Shown piece after piece: positions 25,173-35,441 of a DNA stretch of 64,000 bases. Within the stretch, counting starts at the first letter, position 1. Every line of letters starts with the position of its first letter. The notes beneath the pieces are model-generated. The model did not search any database. It saw nothing but the letters and a program-made list of their open reading frames with translations, and was not told the origin of the DNA. The stretch spans positions 62,001-126,000 of the forward strand of contig CANMIP010000011.1 of assembly GCA_947497945.1 (NCBI GenBank), read 5' to 3'. This DNA comes from an uncultured Tropicimonas sp. GTDB lineage: Bacteria > Pseudomonadota > Alphaproteobacteria > Rhodobacterales > Rhodobacteraceae. The position numbers were made by a program, and so were the translations under genes.

Positions 25173-27475
25173 CGAAACGGCCGGACGCGCTGGACCAGTC
25201 CCGAGACGCGCTGGCAGCGCGAGAGATCGTGTTGACGGGGCATGTCCAGGGCGTCGGGTTTCGCCCCCATGTCTACCGCGTAGCCACCGGGCTTGGGCTG
25301 CGCGGCTGGGTCCAGAACAGGATGGGCGAGGTCTATGCAAGGGTCGAAGGCCCCGGCGCGGCCGTCCGCGCCTTTCTGCGCGATGTCGTGGACAAGGCCC
25401 CGCCGCTGTCGAAGCCGACCCTGACCCAATGTGTCGAGACGGAGCCGCAACAGATCTCCGGTTTCGAGATCCTCGACAGCGATGAAGGCTCGGATGCCTC
25501 CATCTTCGTGCCGGCAGACACCTCGGTCTGCCAGGATTGCCTGCGCGAAATGCGCGCCCCGGGGGACCGTCGGTATCGCTACCCTTTCATCAACTGCACC
25601 CAATGCGGGCCGCGCTACACGCTGATCGAGGCCATGCCCTATGACCGGCCGAACACGACGATGGCCGGTTTCCCGCTCTGCGAGGCCTGCCGGGCAGAGT
25701 ACGAAGATCCGACCAACCGCCGTTTCCACGCCGAACCGGTTGCCTGCCCGGATTGTGGCCCATCGCTGTGCTTCTCCCGGTCCGGTGCGCCGGAGATCGC
25801 CGATACAGAAGAGGCGCTGACCGCCGCCGTCGCGGCGCTGGCCGCCGGCGAGATTCTCGCCATTCGCGGCATTGGCGGCTACCACCTGATCTGTGACGCC
25901 GGCAACGAAGCGAGCGTGGATCGGCTGCGCCAGCGCAAGCGCCGCCCCGACAAACCCTTCGCCATCATGGTTCCGCAACGCGGGCAGGACGACCTCGAAG
26001 CCGTGCGGGCGCTTGTTGCGGTGTCGGAGGCCGCAGGGGCGGCCTTGGCAACTCCGCACCGGCCCATCGTGCTCATGCCGCGGCGCGCCACCGCGCAAAT
26101 CGCGCCCTCCGTCGCGCCGGATTGTGGCGAGCTTGGACTGTTCCTGCCCTACAGCCCGCTGCATGTCCTGCTGCTGGACGCGCTCGACCGGCCGCTCGTG
26201 GCGACTTCGGCAAATCTCAGCGGCGAACCGGTCCTGATCGCGCCCGCGGAGGTCGAGGACCGGCTCAGCGGCGTCGCCGACGCCATCCTGCATCACACCC
26301 GTCCGATTGCGCGCCCCGCCGATGACCCGGTCCTGCGGGAGATCGCCGGGCACATCACGCCCATTCGCCTCGGCCGCGGCAATGCCCCGGTGGAGCAGGC
26401 CCTGCCATTTCCCCTTCCAATGACGGCGCTGGCTCTCGGGTCGCAGATGAAGGCGACCGTCGCGCTCGGTTTTGGCGACCGCGCGGTGATCTCGCCCCAT
26501 ATCGGTGAAATGGACGGCCCACGCAGTCTGCAGGTGCTCGAAGAGGTCTCGGCCAGCCTGCAGGGGCTCTATGGAGAAGCCGCCAGCCTTCTCCTCTGCG
26601 ATGCCCATCCCGGCTACACGACGCATCGTTGGGCGCGAAAGCAGGACCTGCCGGTGGTGCCGATCTATCACCATCACGCGCATGCCTCCGCGCTTGCCGC
26701 GGAGCATCCCGGCGACACAGGCCGCTGGCTCACCTTCGCCTGGGACGGGGTCGGGCTTGGCGAGGACGGGATGCTCTGGGGCGGCGATGTGCTCTGGGGG
26801 CGGCCGGGCGGCTGGCGCCGGGTTGCCCGGTTCCGGCCGTTCCGCCTCACCGGTGGCGATCGTGCCGGCCGCGAACCCTGGCGGAGCGCGGCGGCGCTTT
26901 GCTGGGCCGAGGGGCGCGACTTGCCCCATCCCCCGGACGGTATCGAGATCGCCCGGCATGCCTGGGAGACCGGGATCAATACCTTCGAGACCACCGCGGC
27001 CGGGAGAATCTTCGACGCCGCCGCCTGTATCGTGACAGGCAGGACCCATGGGAGTTTCGAGGCCCAGGGGCCGATGCGACTCGAGAGCCTCGCGGCGGGC
27101 GTCACAGGGCAAGCGACGGCGCTGCCGGTCAGCCGGATCGACGCCGAACTCTGGGAGGTCGACTGGGCACCTCTGCTCGCCGGCCTCTCCGACAGGTCGC
27201 AGGAACCGGCCCGGCGGGCCGCCGATTTTCATGCCAGCATGGCACAGCTCATCCCGGACCTCGCCCGCAAGCTGGCGCCCGACTTTCCGCATGCCCAGAT
27301 CGGCCTGACCGGGGGCGTGTTCCAGAACGCCCGCCTCGTGCAGGACATTCTGGACCGGACATCCGACATGGAGACGCCGCTGCGCCTGCACCGGCGGGTC
27401 CCATGCAACGACGCCGCCATCTCCTTCGGGCAATTGGTGGAATATGCCGCACAGGCAGGAGGACAGGATTCATGA
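25169..27475 (+). CDS. hypF: Carbamoyltransferase HypF
   Basis: 768-residue HypF that makes the cyanide ligand precursor from carbamoyl phosphate. Domains in order: acylphosphatase (GHVQGVGFRPHVYRVA, about residues 20-100), two zinc fingers (CQDCLREMRAP, then CTQCGPRYT; CEAC, then CPDCGP), YrdC-like domain, and the Kae1-like domain with YHHHAHASALAAEH and LTGGVFQNARLV. The ATG at 25169 overlaps the hypD stop. Its stop overlaps hypE. Confidence 0.95.
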   Translation: MTKRPDALDQSRDALAAREIVLTGHVQGVGFRPHVYRVATGLGLRGWVQNRMGEVYARVEGPGAAVRAFLRDVVDKAPPLSKPTLTQCVETEPQQISGFEILDSDEGSDASIFVPADTSVCQDCLREMRAPGDRRYRYPFINCTQCGPRYTLIEAMPYDRPNTTMAGFPLCEACRAEYEDPTNRRFHAEPVACPDCGPSLCFSRSGAPEIADTEEALTAAVAALAAGEILAIRGIGGYHLICDAGNEASVDRLRQRKRRPDKPFAIMVPQRGQDDLEAVRALVAVSEAAGAALATPHRPIVLMPRRATAQIAPSVAPDCGELGLFLPYSPLHVLLLDALDRPLVATSANLSGEPVLIAPAEVEDRLSGVADAILHHTRPIARPADDPVLREIAGHITPIRLGRGNAPVEQALPFPLPMTALALGSQMKATVALGFGDRAVISPHIGEMDGPRSLQVLEEVSASLQGLYGEAASLLLCDAHPGYTTHRWARKQDLPVVPIYHHHAHASALAAEHPGDTGRWLTFAWDGVGLGEDGMLWGGDVLWGRPGGWRRVARFRPFRLTGGDRAGREPWRSAAALCWAEGRDLPHPPDGIEIARHAWETGINTFETTAAGRIFDAAACIVTGRTHGSFEAQGPMRLESLAAGVTGQATALPVSRIDAELWEVDWAPLLAGLSDRSQEPARRAADFHASMAQLIPDLARKLAPDFPHAQIGLTGGVFQNARLVQDILDRTSDMETPLRLHRRVPCNDAAISFGQLVEYAAQAGGQDS

Positions 27476-28488
27476 CGCTTCAGGACAGCCACATCTCCCT
27501 CGCGCATGGCAACGGCGGGCGTTACATGCGCGAGCTGATCGAGGAGGTCTTCGCCCGCCACCTGTCGAGCGACACGCTGGACACCTCGGCCGATTCCGTG
27601 GCCCTGACGCTGCCCGGCGAACAGATCATGTTCACGACCGACGGCTTCACCGTCCAGCCGCTGGAATTCCCCGGCGGCTCCATCGGGTCGCTCGCGGTGC
27701 ACGGGACGACCAATGACCTCGCGGTATCCGGCGCCGATCCGCTCTACCTGAGCCTGAACGCCTTCATCGAGGAAGGGTTCGACGTGGCCCAGCTCGAGCG
27801 CATCGTGGCCGATCTCGGCCGCGCCGCCGCCGAGATCGGGGTTTCGGTTGCCGCCGGGGACACGAAGGTCCTGCCCAGGGGGCATGGCGGCGGGCTGTAC
27901 CTGGCCACGACCGGCATCGGGGTGTTCCGGCACAAGGGCAAGCTGGCGATGAGCGAGGTCCGGGAGGGGGATGTCGTGCTGGTGAGCGGACCGATCGGCG
28001 ATCACGGCATCTCGGTGATGCTGGCGCGGGAGCAGTTCGGGCTGCGCGGCGATATCCTCTCCGACGCGGCCAGCGTGCTGCCCCTGACCAAGGCGCTCCG
28101 CGATATGCCCGGCATTCGTTTCATGCGCGATCCAACGCGCGGCGGGCTGGTGTCGGTTGCCCATGAGATCGCCCGGGCGACCGGGTTCGAGATCACGCTC
28201 GACGAGGCGTCGATTCCCGTGCGACCCGCCGTCACCGCGGTCTGCGACATGCTCGGATATGATCCCTATTACCTGGCGTGCGAGGGGCGTGTCGTCGCGG
28301 TCGTCGCCGAAGAGGCTGCCGAGGCCGTCCTGTCCGTCTGGAAGGCGTTGGCCGGGGCGGAGGACGCCGCCATTATCGGCAAGGTTCATGCCGCCGGGCA
28401 GGGCCGGCAGGTCTCCCTGAGAACCGAGGTCGGCGGGTTGCGGTTCCTCGAGGAGCTGGAAGACGATCCGTTGCCGCGTATCTGCTGA
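27472..28488 (+). CDS. hypE: Thiocarbamate dehydratase HypE
   Basis: 338-residue HypE. It begins HISLAHGNGGRYMRELI and ends LPRIC, whose terminal cysteine receives the carbamoyl group from HypF and is dehydrated to thiocyanate. The ATP-binding AIR-synthase-like core is visible (VAAGDTKVLPRG, MRDPTRGGL). It closes the hyp operon, overlapping hypF by 4 bp. No terminator is obvious before the convergent RND gene. Confidence 0.95.
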   Translation: MTLQDSHISLAHGNGGRYMRELIEEVFARHLSSDTLDTSADSVALTLPGEQIMFTTDGFTVQPLEFPGGSIGSLAVHGTTNDLAVSGADPLYLSLNAFIEEGFDVAQLERIVADLGRAAAEIGVSVAAGDTKVLPRGHGGGLYLATTGIGVFRHKGKLAMSEVREGDVVLVSGPIGDHGISVMLAREQFGLRGDILSDAASVLPLTKALRDMPGIRFMRDPTRGGLVSVAHEIARATGFEITLDEASIPVRPAVTAVCDMLGYDPYYLACEGRVVAVVAEEAAEAVLSVWKALAGAEDAAIIGKVHAAGQGRQVSLRTEVGGLRFLEELEDDPLPRIC

Positions 28489-28595
28489 CCGATCCTCCTG
28501 CGATACCAGGCTGGACGCTGCGAAGACATGCCGGGCCGCCCGGAACAGCCGTCGCCCGGGGGGGCAAGGATTACAGGCCTGAACGGGCAGTGCAA

Positions 28596-31500
28596 TCATG
28601 CGGATGCAGTCGGTGTGCGCCGCTCCGAAGATGGCCGGCCGAGGGCGCGGGCAAGGGCGTTCCGGATATCCGTCTGAACGACCACGAGGGACGGCACCAT
28701 GAGAAGGACGATCAGGAACCCGAAGGCGAGGCCGAAGCACAGCGTGACGGCGGTGGGTTTCAGGAACTCGGCCTGGGTGCTGGTCTCGAAGAGCAGGGGC
28801 GCAAGACCGAGAACCGTGGTCAGGGTTGTCAGCAGGACCGGGCGCAGCCGTTCGGACACGGCCTGGACGATGGCTTCGCGCTCCGGCAAACTCTTCAGCT
28901 TCTCCGAATAGGCGGCGACGAGGACGATGGAATCGTTCACGATGATGCCGCTCATGCCGATGAATCCGACGATGGAGAAGATCGAAAGCGTCATGTCCCA
29001 CCAGGCATGTCCCCAGATCACCCCGGTCAGCCCGACAGGGATGACGCACATGATCGAGAGCGGCCAGACCCAGTGGCCGAGCACCAGCGCCAGCGTCATG
29101 TAGATGAGCAGGAGGCAGATCCCGTATCCGATGATGGCATCGGAGAGGAACTCCCGCTCCTGCGCGGCAAGACCCTCGAGGCTCCAGGTCACGCCGTGAT
29201 CCGTGGCAAGCTGCGGCAGTTCCACGGTCCTGATGGCCTCAAGCACCTGCTCGGCGACACTGTCATCCTCCGTCGAGATCTCCCCGCGGACGCGTACGAC
29301 AGCTTGCCCCAGATCGGTGTGGATGGCCTTGACCGTCGGATCTGCGGTGACGGAGACGATCTCGCCCAGCTCGGCCCAGCGTTGGGAGGGGGATTGCAGG
29401 AGGATCTCCTCCAGGTAGGCGGCGCTCAAGGCTTCTTCGGGCAGCCCGACATCGATGCTGGCGGTCAGCTTGCCGATCTGGAAGGTCGTGGCCTCGATGC
29501 CGCCGAGCCGCGCCTGCAGTTCCTCGGCCAGCTCGGCTTCCTCGAACCCCATCGCCGCGCCGAGCCCGGTCAGGTGCAGGGACTGGCCGGTCGTCGAGAG
29601 CGTCAGGTCATCTTCGAGGCCGGTGATCTCGGGATAGGCGGCAAGGGCGTCCTGCAGCGTTTCCGCAGCCGCGTCGACCACGTCCGGGCTTGGACCGTAG
29701 AGCGCGATATCGAGCCCCTGGCCCCCCGGACCGGAGCGTTGGGCGCGGAAACTGAAGATTTCCAGCGTCTCGGGACGGCGCAATTCCTGCTCCAGGGCGA
29801 GGACGAACGCATCGGTCTCATAGGGCCGCTCCTGAGCGGGAATAAGCTCGATGGTGAGCGCGCCGAGCTGGTCCGCGTCCTTGTCCTCGGCAATCTGCAG
29901 GCCGGGGCCCGCGGTGCCGCCGATCTCGGTCAGCACCACCTTCACCGGATCGGCGCCGTATTCGACCTCGAAATCCGCACGGACCGCGTTTGTGGCGCGC
30001 AGCAACTCCTCCAGCATCCCGATGGTGTCTTCGCGGGTTGCATCGTCCCGCATCGCGATATTGGCCGAGATCGTGGGCTGCTGCGGGGCGTCGAAGAACC
30101 GCCATTTCACGTCCCGCTCCAGCACCATCAGCAGCGCCTGCAGCAATGCGCCGACCGCCAGCAGGAGCACGGCATAGCGGGCCGCGATGACCGCGCGGAT
30201 GAAGGGCACGAAGACCGCCTGCCGCATCCGGTCGAAGCCACGGTTCAGCCAGCGCGAGGGCCAGGCGAGCGGCGAGCGGTCGAGCCGTTTGCCGCCATGG
30301 GCGAGGTGATGCGGCAGCACGAGGAAGCATTCGCCGAGCGACGCGATGAGCACGGCCCCCACGACCAGCGGGATCGTGGCGATGAAGGCGCCGAAATCGC
30401 CCTCGATCGCGCGCAGCGACAGGAAGGCGACGATCGTCGTGACGGTAGAGGCAAGCACGGGCGCCAGCATCCGCCGTGCCGCGCGTTCGGCGGCCCTTGC
30501 CGGCGGCTCGCCGAGACGGCGGCGGCGGGCCTCCGCGTTCTCGGCAATGACGATGGCGTCATCGACGATGATGCCGAGACAGATGAGCAGCGCAAAGAGC
30601 GAGATCATGTTGATCGACTGATCCGTCACCCACATCAGCCCGAGGCTGGCGGACATGGCGACCGGGATGCCGGCAGCAACCCAGATCGCAGCGGAAGGCG
30701 ACAGGAAGACGAAGAGCAGGGCCAGCACGAGGATGAGGCCGAAGACGGCATTCTCGACCAGAATGGCGAGGCGTTCCTCGATCTCGGCCGCGTTGTTGCG
30801 CAACAGGTCGACTTGCAGGTCGTCGGGCGCCTGCGCGAGGAAAGCGTCCGCCACCTCCATCGCCGTGGCATGGATCTCGAGCGCATCGCCGCCGATCCCG
30901 CGCTCGACGCTGATCGACACGGCGGGGCGGCCTTCGAGGAAATAGGCCCGTTCGGAGCCGGGCTCGGCTTCGGTGAAGGTCGCGATCTCTCCCAGCGGCA
31001 CCGCGCCCCGGTCGGTATGCAGGACAAGCTCCGACAGGCCGCCGACCGAGAGCCGGTCCTGCCCGACCCGCACGGGTGTCGCCGTGTCGCCGGCCTCCCC
31101 GGCGGCCGCGTCGCGGGCGCTCGCCTCGATGGCCTCTGCCACGTCGCCCAGGGTGGTGCCGTGTTCGGCCAGCCGCGCCGCCGAAATCTCGACGGAGATC
31201 TCCGGCGAGGTCTGCCCGCGCAGCTCCGCCTTGGTCAACCCGGCCTTCAGAAGCGCATGTTCGAGATCGGCGCCAAGCGCCTCCATCCGGGCGACGCTGG
31301 TGCCGGGGGCGCCGGAGAGGACGATGTCGAACACCCGGTCGCGCCAATGCCCCCGCTCGATTTCCGGGTCATCGGCATCCTCGGGCAGCGACTTGCTCGA
31401 CGGCAGGGCGGCATCGACCTCCTCCACCGCCGTGTCGAGATCCCAATCCGGTTCGAATTCCAGCGTCAGGCGGGCCTTGCCATCCTGCGCCTTGGCGGTC

Positions 31501-31739
31501 AGCGCGGTGAGCCCCTCGACGCCGAGCAGTGATGGGCTGACCACCTCGACAATGTCGCGCGAGACATCTTCGGCGGACGCATCGTCCCACGCGATCCGGA
31601 CATTGATCTCCTCGGTCACCACGTCCGGCATGAACTGTGCCCGGATCTGTGTGCTGGCATAGAGACCGAAGCCGGTCACGAGGAGCATCAGCAGGTTGGC
31701 GGCCGTCGCGTGGCGGGCAAAGAAGGAGAGAATACGCAT
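28596..31739 (-). CDS. RND-family efflux permease
   Basis: 1047-residue inner-membrane pump of the AcrB/MexF superfamily. It has one helix at the N-terminus (FARHATAANLLMLLVTGFGLYA), a large porter domain, the central helix bundle with VDDAIVIAENAEARRR, a second porter domain, and a C-terminal bundle with GMSGIIVNDSIVLV. The adaptor gene lies 4 bp upstream on the same strand. No outer-membrane channel is encoded here. Substrate is unknown. The divergent two-component system probably controls it. Confidence 0.92.
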   Translation of the reverse strand: MRILSFFARHATAANLLMLLVTGFGLYASTQIRAQFMPDVVTEEINVRIAWDDASAEDVSRDIVEVVSPSLLGVEGLTALTAKAQDGKARLTLEFEPDWDLDTAVEEVDAALPSSKSLPEDADDPEIERGHWRDRVFDIVLSGAPGTSVARMEALGADLEHALLKAGLTKAELRGQTSPEISVEISAARLAEHGTTLGDVAEAIEASARDAAAGEAGDTATPVRVGQDRLSVGGLSELVLHTDRGAVPLGEIATFTEAEPGSERAYFLEGRPAVSISVERGIGGDALEIHATAMEVADAFLAQAPDDLQVDLLRNNAAEIEERLAILVENAVFGLILVLALLFVFLSPSAAIWVAAGIPVAMSASLGLMWVTDQSINMISLFALLICLGIIVDDAIVIAENAEARRRRLGEPPARAAERAARRMLAPVLASTVTTIVAFLSLRAIEGDFGAFIATIPLVVGAVLIASLGECFLVLPHHLAHGGKRLDRSPLAWPSRWLNRGFDRMRQAVFVPFIRAVIAARYAVLLLAVGALLQALLMVLERDVKWRFFDAPQQPTISANIAMRDDATREDTIGMLEELLRATNAVRADFEVEYGADPVKVVLTEIGGTAGPGLQIAEDKDADQLGALTIELIPAQERPYETDAFVLALEQELRRPETLEIFSFRAQRSGPGGQGLDIALYGPSPDVVDAAAETLQDALAAYPEITGLEDDLTLSTTGQSLHLTGLGAAMGFEEAELAEELQARLGGIEATTFQIGKLTASIDVGLPEEALSAAYLEEILLQSPSQRWAELGEIVSVTADPTVKAIHTDLGQAVVRVRGEISTEDDSVAEQVLEAIRTVELPQLATDHGVTWSLEGLAAQEREFLSDAIIGYGICLLLIYMTLALVLGHWVWPLSIMCVIPVGLTGVIWGHAWWDMTLSIFSIVGFIGMSGIIVNDSIVLVAAYSEKLKSLPEREAIVQAVSERLRPVLLTTLTTVLGLAPLLFETSTQAEFLKPTAVTLCFGLAFGFLIVLLMVPSLVVVQTDIRNALARALGRPSSERRTPTASA

Positions 31740-31743
31740 GCGC

Positions 31744-33075
31744 CTATTCCCCGCCCTCGGTCGGCTCCCGGCGGATCCCGGCCCGCGCGGTCACATCGGC
31801 CGGGCCACCCGGGGGCGCGGTCGTCGATACACGCATCCCGCTTTCCATCTCCCCGCTTGGAAGCAACACGATCTTCCGTTCGGCCAGATCGTTCGATGCA
31901 AGGATGACAGTCTCGCCCTGTCGTCGGAGGACGGGCGCGGGCAGCCGTTCAAGCAGGCCGTTGCGCACCGCAAGGACCTCGTCGCCGGGCAGGACAGCGG
32001 AGGCAGGAAGCGAGAGCAGGCCCTCCAGGGCGGGTTCGGTGATCCGGACCTCGACAAAATCACCCGGACGCAGGCGCGCCGCGCGATGGCCGTCAATCCG
32101 TGCGATCGCGATCGTCTGGTCCGCCATGTCCGCGCCGTCCTCGAATGTCAGCCGGTCCAGCACCCCGGTGGCGGAGACCTCCACACCCGGGCGTGTTGCC
32201 GTGACCGGAAGCGGGCGGACCTCCCCGTCCGGACCGGTGATGCGCAGCACTGCCACCTGGGTGAGGTCGAGGCGGATTTCGAGCGCGTCCATGTCGATGA
32301 TGCTGCCGATTGCGGTCTCGGAGAGGTGCTGGCCGAGTATCGGCCTGTCGCCGGAGAAGATCCCGGAGATCGGCGCGGTGATGCGGTGATCCGCGACGGT
32401 CTTTTCGGCGCGCGCCACGTCCAGAGACGCCTGCTCAAGCGCGATCCTGCCCTGGCTGGCGAGATCCTCGGCGGCCGCCAGGGCCGCGCCGTGCTCGGAG
32501 ACGGATTGGCGGGCGGCCAGGAGCGCGGCCTTGCTGGTCTCCACCAGGGTCTTCGAATAGGTGCCTTTCTCGATCAGCGCCGTGGTGCGGGCAAGATCGG
32601 CTTCCTTCAGCGCCAACAGCTCCTGAACGAAGGTCAACTCCGTCCGGGCTTCCTCGATATTGCGCTCCCGCTCGGCAAGTGTCGTCTCCGCGGAGGCCCG
32701 CTCGGCCTGCGCCTCCCGCAGGTCCAGCCGCGCCTCCGTGTCGTCGATCCGCAGCAGGAGGTCGCCCGCGTCCACCCGTGCGCCGTCCCGTAACCCGTCC
32801 ATGAGGGCCGTGATTCGGCCGGAGACAGACGGCGTCACATCGACCCGGTTCGGTGCGGTGACCTGCCCATAGACTGTGGTGACCGGACGGAGGGAGGCCG
32901 GTTCCGGCGTCACGACGGAAAGCTCCGTCCTGCCAGAGCCCCCCCGTCCGAGGCGGTTCGGCCGCGCGCTGGCGCCGGAAATGGCCGCTTCAAGGCGCTC
33001 CACCTGCCAGACGGCAAAACCGCCCGCCGACAGGATCGCGGTCGCGAGAAGGAGGGGGCTGACGAGGCGTGGCAT
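31744..33075 (-). CDS. RND periplasmic adaptor (membrane fusion protein)
   Basis: 443-residue adaptor of the AcrA/HlyD type. It has an N-terminal signal-anchor (LVSPLLLATAILSAGGFAVW), a barrel start VTTVYGQVTAPNRVDVTPSV, a long coiled-coil hairpin (about residues 110-210, EAQAERASAETTLAERERN and following) and the returning lipoyl half ITAPISGIFSG. It bridges the RND pump encoded next to an outer-membrane channel not present here. The ATG at 33075 was preferred. A GTG at 33117 would add 14 residues before the anchor. Confidence 0.88.
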   Translation of the reverse strand: MPRLVSPLLLATAILSAGGFAVWQVERLEAAISGASARPNRLGRGGSGRTELSVVTPEPASLRPVTTVYGQVTAPNRVDVTPSVSGRITALMDGLRDGARVDAGDLLLRIDDTEARLDLREAQAERASAETTLAERERNIEEARTELTFVQELLALKEADLARTTALIEKGTYSKTLVETSKAALLAARQSVSEHGAALAAAEDLASQGRIALEQASLDVARAEKTVADHRITAPISGIFSGDRPILGQHLSETAIGSIIDMDALEIRLDLTQVAVLRITGPDGEVRPLPVTATRPGVEVSATGVLDRLTFEDGADMADQTIAIARIDGHRAARLRPGDFVEVRITEPALEGLLSLPASAVLPGDEVLAVRNGLLERLPAPVLRRQGETVILASNDLAERKIVLLPSGEMESGMRVSTTAPPGGPADVTARAGIRREPTEGGE

Positions 33076-33265
33076 GGCGGTGGCACCTGTTATGGGGCGT
33101 GACGGGACTGACCGCACCGGAATGCCGCGCCTGCCTGACGGCGTCCTGACGGAAAAAGGAAATCCGCTTCAGCTTCCGGTAAGGTTGGGGGCGCAACAGG
33201 GGACGAAAGGCGATTCAGCTTCCCGCCGAAACGGCCTAGTCTGCGGGGGAAAACCGGGGAGAGTG

Positions 33266-33925
33266 ATGCGCATCCTGTTGATCGAAGACGATATGGTTCT
33301 GGGCGCCGCGGTGAACGACCAGCTGCTCGCAGACGGTCACTCGGCCGATTGGGTCACGCGGCTGGACAGCGCGGGCGGGGCCCTGGCTGCCGGCATGTTC
33401 GAGCTTGTGCTGCTGGACCTGATGTTGCCCGACGGGCATGGCATCGCCTTCCTCAAGGAGCTGCGCGCGCGGGGCGACGTGACGCCGGTGATTATCCTGA
33501 CCGCGCTCGACCAGGTGTCGGACCGGATTGCGGGGCTGAATGCGGGGGCCGATGACTACATGGTCAAACCTTTCGATCTCAGCGAGCTGTCCGCCCGCAT
33601 CGGCTCGGTTGCGCGGCGCTATAGCGGAAATCCCAACCCCCTGGTCCGGCTCGGTCCGTTGCAGGTCGATCTTGCCGCCCGGAAAATCCGGCGGGACGGT
33701 GCGCCCGCCACGCTCACCTCCCGCGAATGGGCGCTCTTTGAAGCCCTGGTGCAGGCCCCCGGCCGGGTGCTGTCGAAAGCGCAGCTGGAGGAACATCTCT
33801 ACAGTTTCGACGATTCCATCGAGAGCAACACGATCGAGGTTCATGTCAGTCGGCTGCGCAAGAAACTCGGCCGCGCGGTGATCGAGACCGAACGGGGCCT
33901 TGGCTACCGGCTGGGCAATCCGTGA
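33266..33925 (+). CDS. OmpR-family response regulator
   Basis: 219-residue two-component regulator. The receiver domain has the acidic pair in LLIEDD, phospho-acceptor Asp51 in LLDLMLPDGHG and the lysine in MVKPFD. The C-terminal winged helix shows LTSREWALFEALVQAPG and SNTIEVHVSRLRKKLG. It overlaps the kinase gene by 4 bp and is divergent from the RND adaptor gene, whose 190 bp shared upstream region is its probable target. Confidence 0.93.
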   Translation: MRILLIEDDMVLGAAVNDQLLADGHSADWVTRLDSAGGALAAGMFELVLLDLMLPDGHGIAFLKELRARGDVTPVIILTALDQVSDRIAGLNAGADDYMVKPFDLSELSARIGSVARRYSGNPNPLVRLGPLQVDLAARKIRRDGAPATLTSREWALFEALVQAPGRVLSKAQLEEHLYSFDDSIESNTIEVHVSRLRKKLGRAVIETERGLGYRLGNP

Positions 33926-35271
33926 CGGGGTTGCGGTCCCTCCAGCTTCGGCTTGCGATCACCGTCGGTCTCGCGGTGAGCGTGATGTGGCTGGGCGCGG
34001 TGGCCTACACGACGCAGAAGCTGCGGGTCGAGATGGAAGGGGTCTATGACAGCGCATTGCGCGATTCCGGCCGCCGGTTGCTCATGCTGGCGGGGGCAGG
34101 ACCCGGCGGACGGCCGCCGCAACGGAGCGATGGCGCGCCGGAGCGGTTGGAGCCGGAAATTCGCGGCGAGGCCCGTTTCAGCTATGTCATCTCCGGGGCC
34201 GGTGGGGATGTGATCCTGCAGTCGGATGGCACGGATCCGTCGCAATTCCCGCCCTTCGACCGCAAGGGATTCGACAGGACCGAGGACCACGCGCTGTTCT
34301 ATGACCGTGCGCGACGGGACGAAGAGGTCCTGACCATTGTCGTTGCCGAGCCGCTGAGCTGGCGGGCCGCCAAGACACGCGACATCGCGATCAGCCTGAG
34401 CCTGCCGCTCCTGCTCGTGATCCCGCCGAGCCTTCTGGTCATTTTCCTGGTGGTCGGCCGCAGCCTTGCCCCGGTGCACCAGCTTCGGCGCGAGCTGAAG
34501 GACCGGAGCGCGCATAACCTCGCGCCGCTGGAGCGGCTCGACCTGCCCAGCGAACTGGCTCCGATTGTCCGCAGCATCAATGAGTTGCTGGCCCGTCTCG
34601 ATGCCGCCTTCGAGGCGGAACGAAGCTTTGCTGCCAACGCCGCGCATGAGCTGCGCACTCCCGTGGCCGGCGCCATCGCGCAGGCGCAACGCCTGTTGGC
34701 CGAGACCGGGGATCCGCAGGCCGCGGCACGGGCGGGCGAGATCGAGAGCACCCTGAAGCGGCTGAACGGTCTGTCGGAGAAGCTGATGCAACTGGCTCGG
34801 GCGGAGGGGGCGCAGCTGCGCACCGGCGCCGCGACCGACCTGCGCCCGATCCTGCGGATGGTTGCCGATGATTTCGAGCGGCTCGGGGCCGCCGGGCGGC
34901 TGGAGCTGTCGGTCGCGGAAGAACCCGTCCTGTCCGATCTCGACCCGGATGCCTTTGGCATTCTCTTGCGCAACCTGATCGAAAACGCGCTCCGGCACGG
35001 AGCCGCGGATGCGGCGGTCAGGGTGTCGCTGATGCGCCCGGCCAGTCTCGCGGTCTCGAATGCCGGGCCGGTCATCGCCCCCGGCGACCTTGCGCAGATG
35101 ACAACGCGCTTTGCCCGCGGGGCGGCGGCACGGCAGGGGGCGGGCCTCGGCCTTGCCATCGTTCGGACCATTGCCGAGCGGGCCAATGCGGATCTGAGCC
35201 TGCACTCCCCGGCGAGCGATCGCCGCGACGGGGTGGAGGTCAGGGTCGCGCTGCCGGCGAGCGGTGCCTGA
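33922..35271 (+). CDS. Sensor histidine kinase
   Basis: 449-residue membrane sensor. Two helices (about 9-29 and 155-178) flank a periplasmic domain of about 120 residues with no recognised fold. A HAMP-like linker follows, then the phospho-acceptor His242 in NAAHELRTP, and the ATPase domain with N-box RNLIENALRHG and G-box GAGLGLAIV. It starts at GTG overlapping the regulator's stop. The pair likely senses envelope stress or a drug and controls the divergent efflux pump, an inference from arrangement. Confidence 0.92.
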   Translation: MTGLRSLQLRLAITVGLAVSVMWLGAVAYTTQKLRVEMEGVYDSALRDSGRRLLMLAGAGPGGRPPQRSDGAPERLEPEIRGEARFSYVISGAGGDVILQSDGTDPSQFPPFDRKGFDRTEDHALFYDRARRDEEVLTIVVAEPLSWRAAKTRDIAISLSLPLLLVIPPSLLVIFLVVGRSLAPVHQLRRELKDRSAHNLAPLERLDLPSELAPIVRSINELLARLDAAFEAERSFAANAAHELRTPVAGAIAQAQRLLAETGDPQAAARAGEIESTLKRLNGLSEKLMQLARAEGAQLRTGAATDLRPILRMVADDFERLGAAGRLELSVAEEPVLSDLDPDAFGILLRNLIENALRHGAADAAVRVSLMRPASLAVSNAGPVIAPGDLAQMTTRFARGAAARQGAGLGLAIVRTIAERANADLSLHSPASDRRDGVEVRVALPASGA

Positions 35272-35383
35272 CCGGGGAGGGCCCCGGTTCGACCCTGTTC
35301 CGGAGACAGCCGTCCGGCGCTCCGGCCCCGGGATTTCTGGTGGTCGGGCCGTCCCTGATGCCGTTTGGGGCCGCGATCTCGGA

Positions 35384-35420
35384 TAGAAAAGGAAGAAACG
35401 CGAGGCTGTCCCCGCGTTTC
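35384..35420 (-). terminator. Intrinsic terminator of the nuclease gene
   Basis: Read on the minus strand, GAAACGCG and CGCGTTTC form an 8 bp stem (35413-35420 with 35395-35402), with GG/CC pairs further in. It is followed directly by TTCCTTTTCT. It lies 22 bp after the nuclease stop codon, a typical intrinsic terminator. Confidence 0.75.
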
Positions 35421-35441
35421 CTCAGGTCTTGGTGAGGCTCG

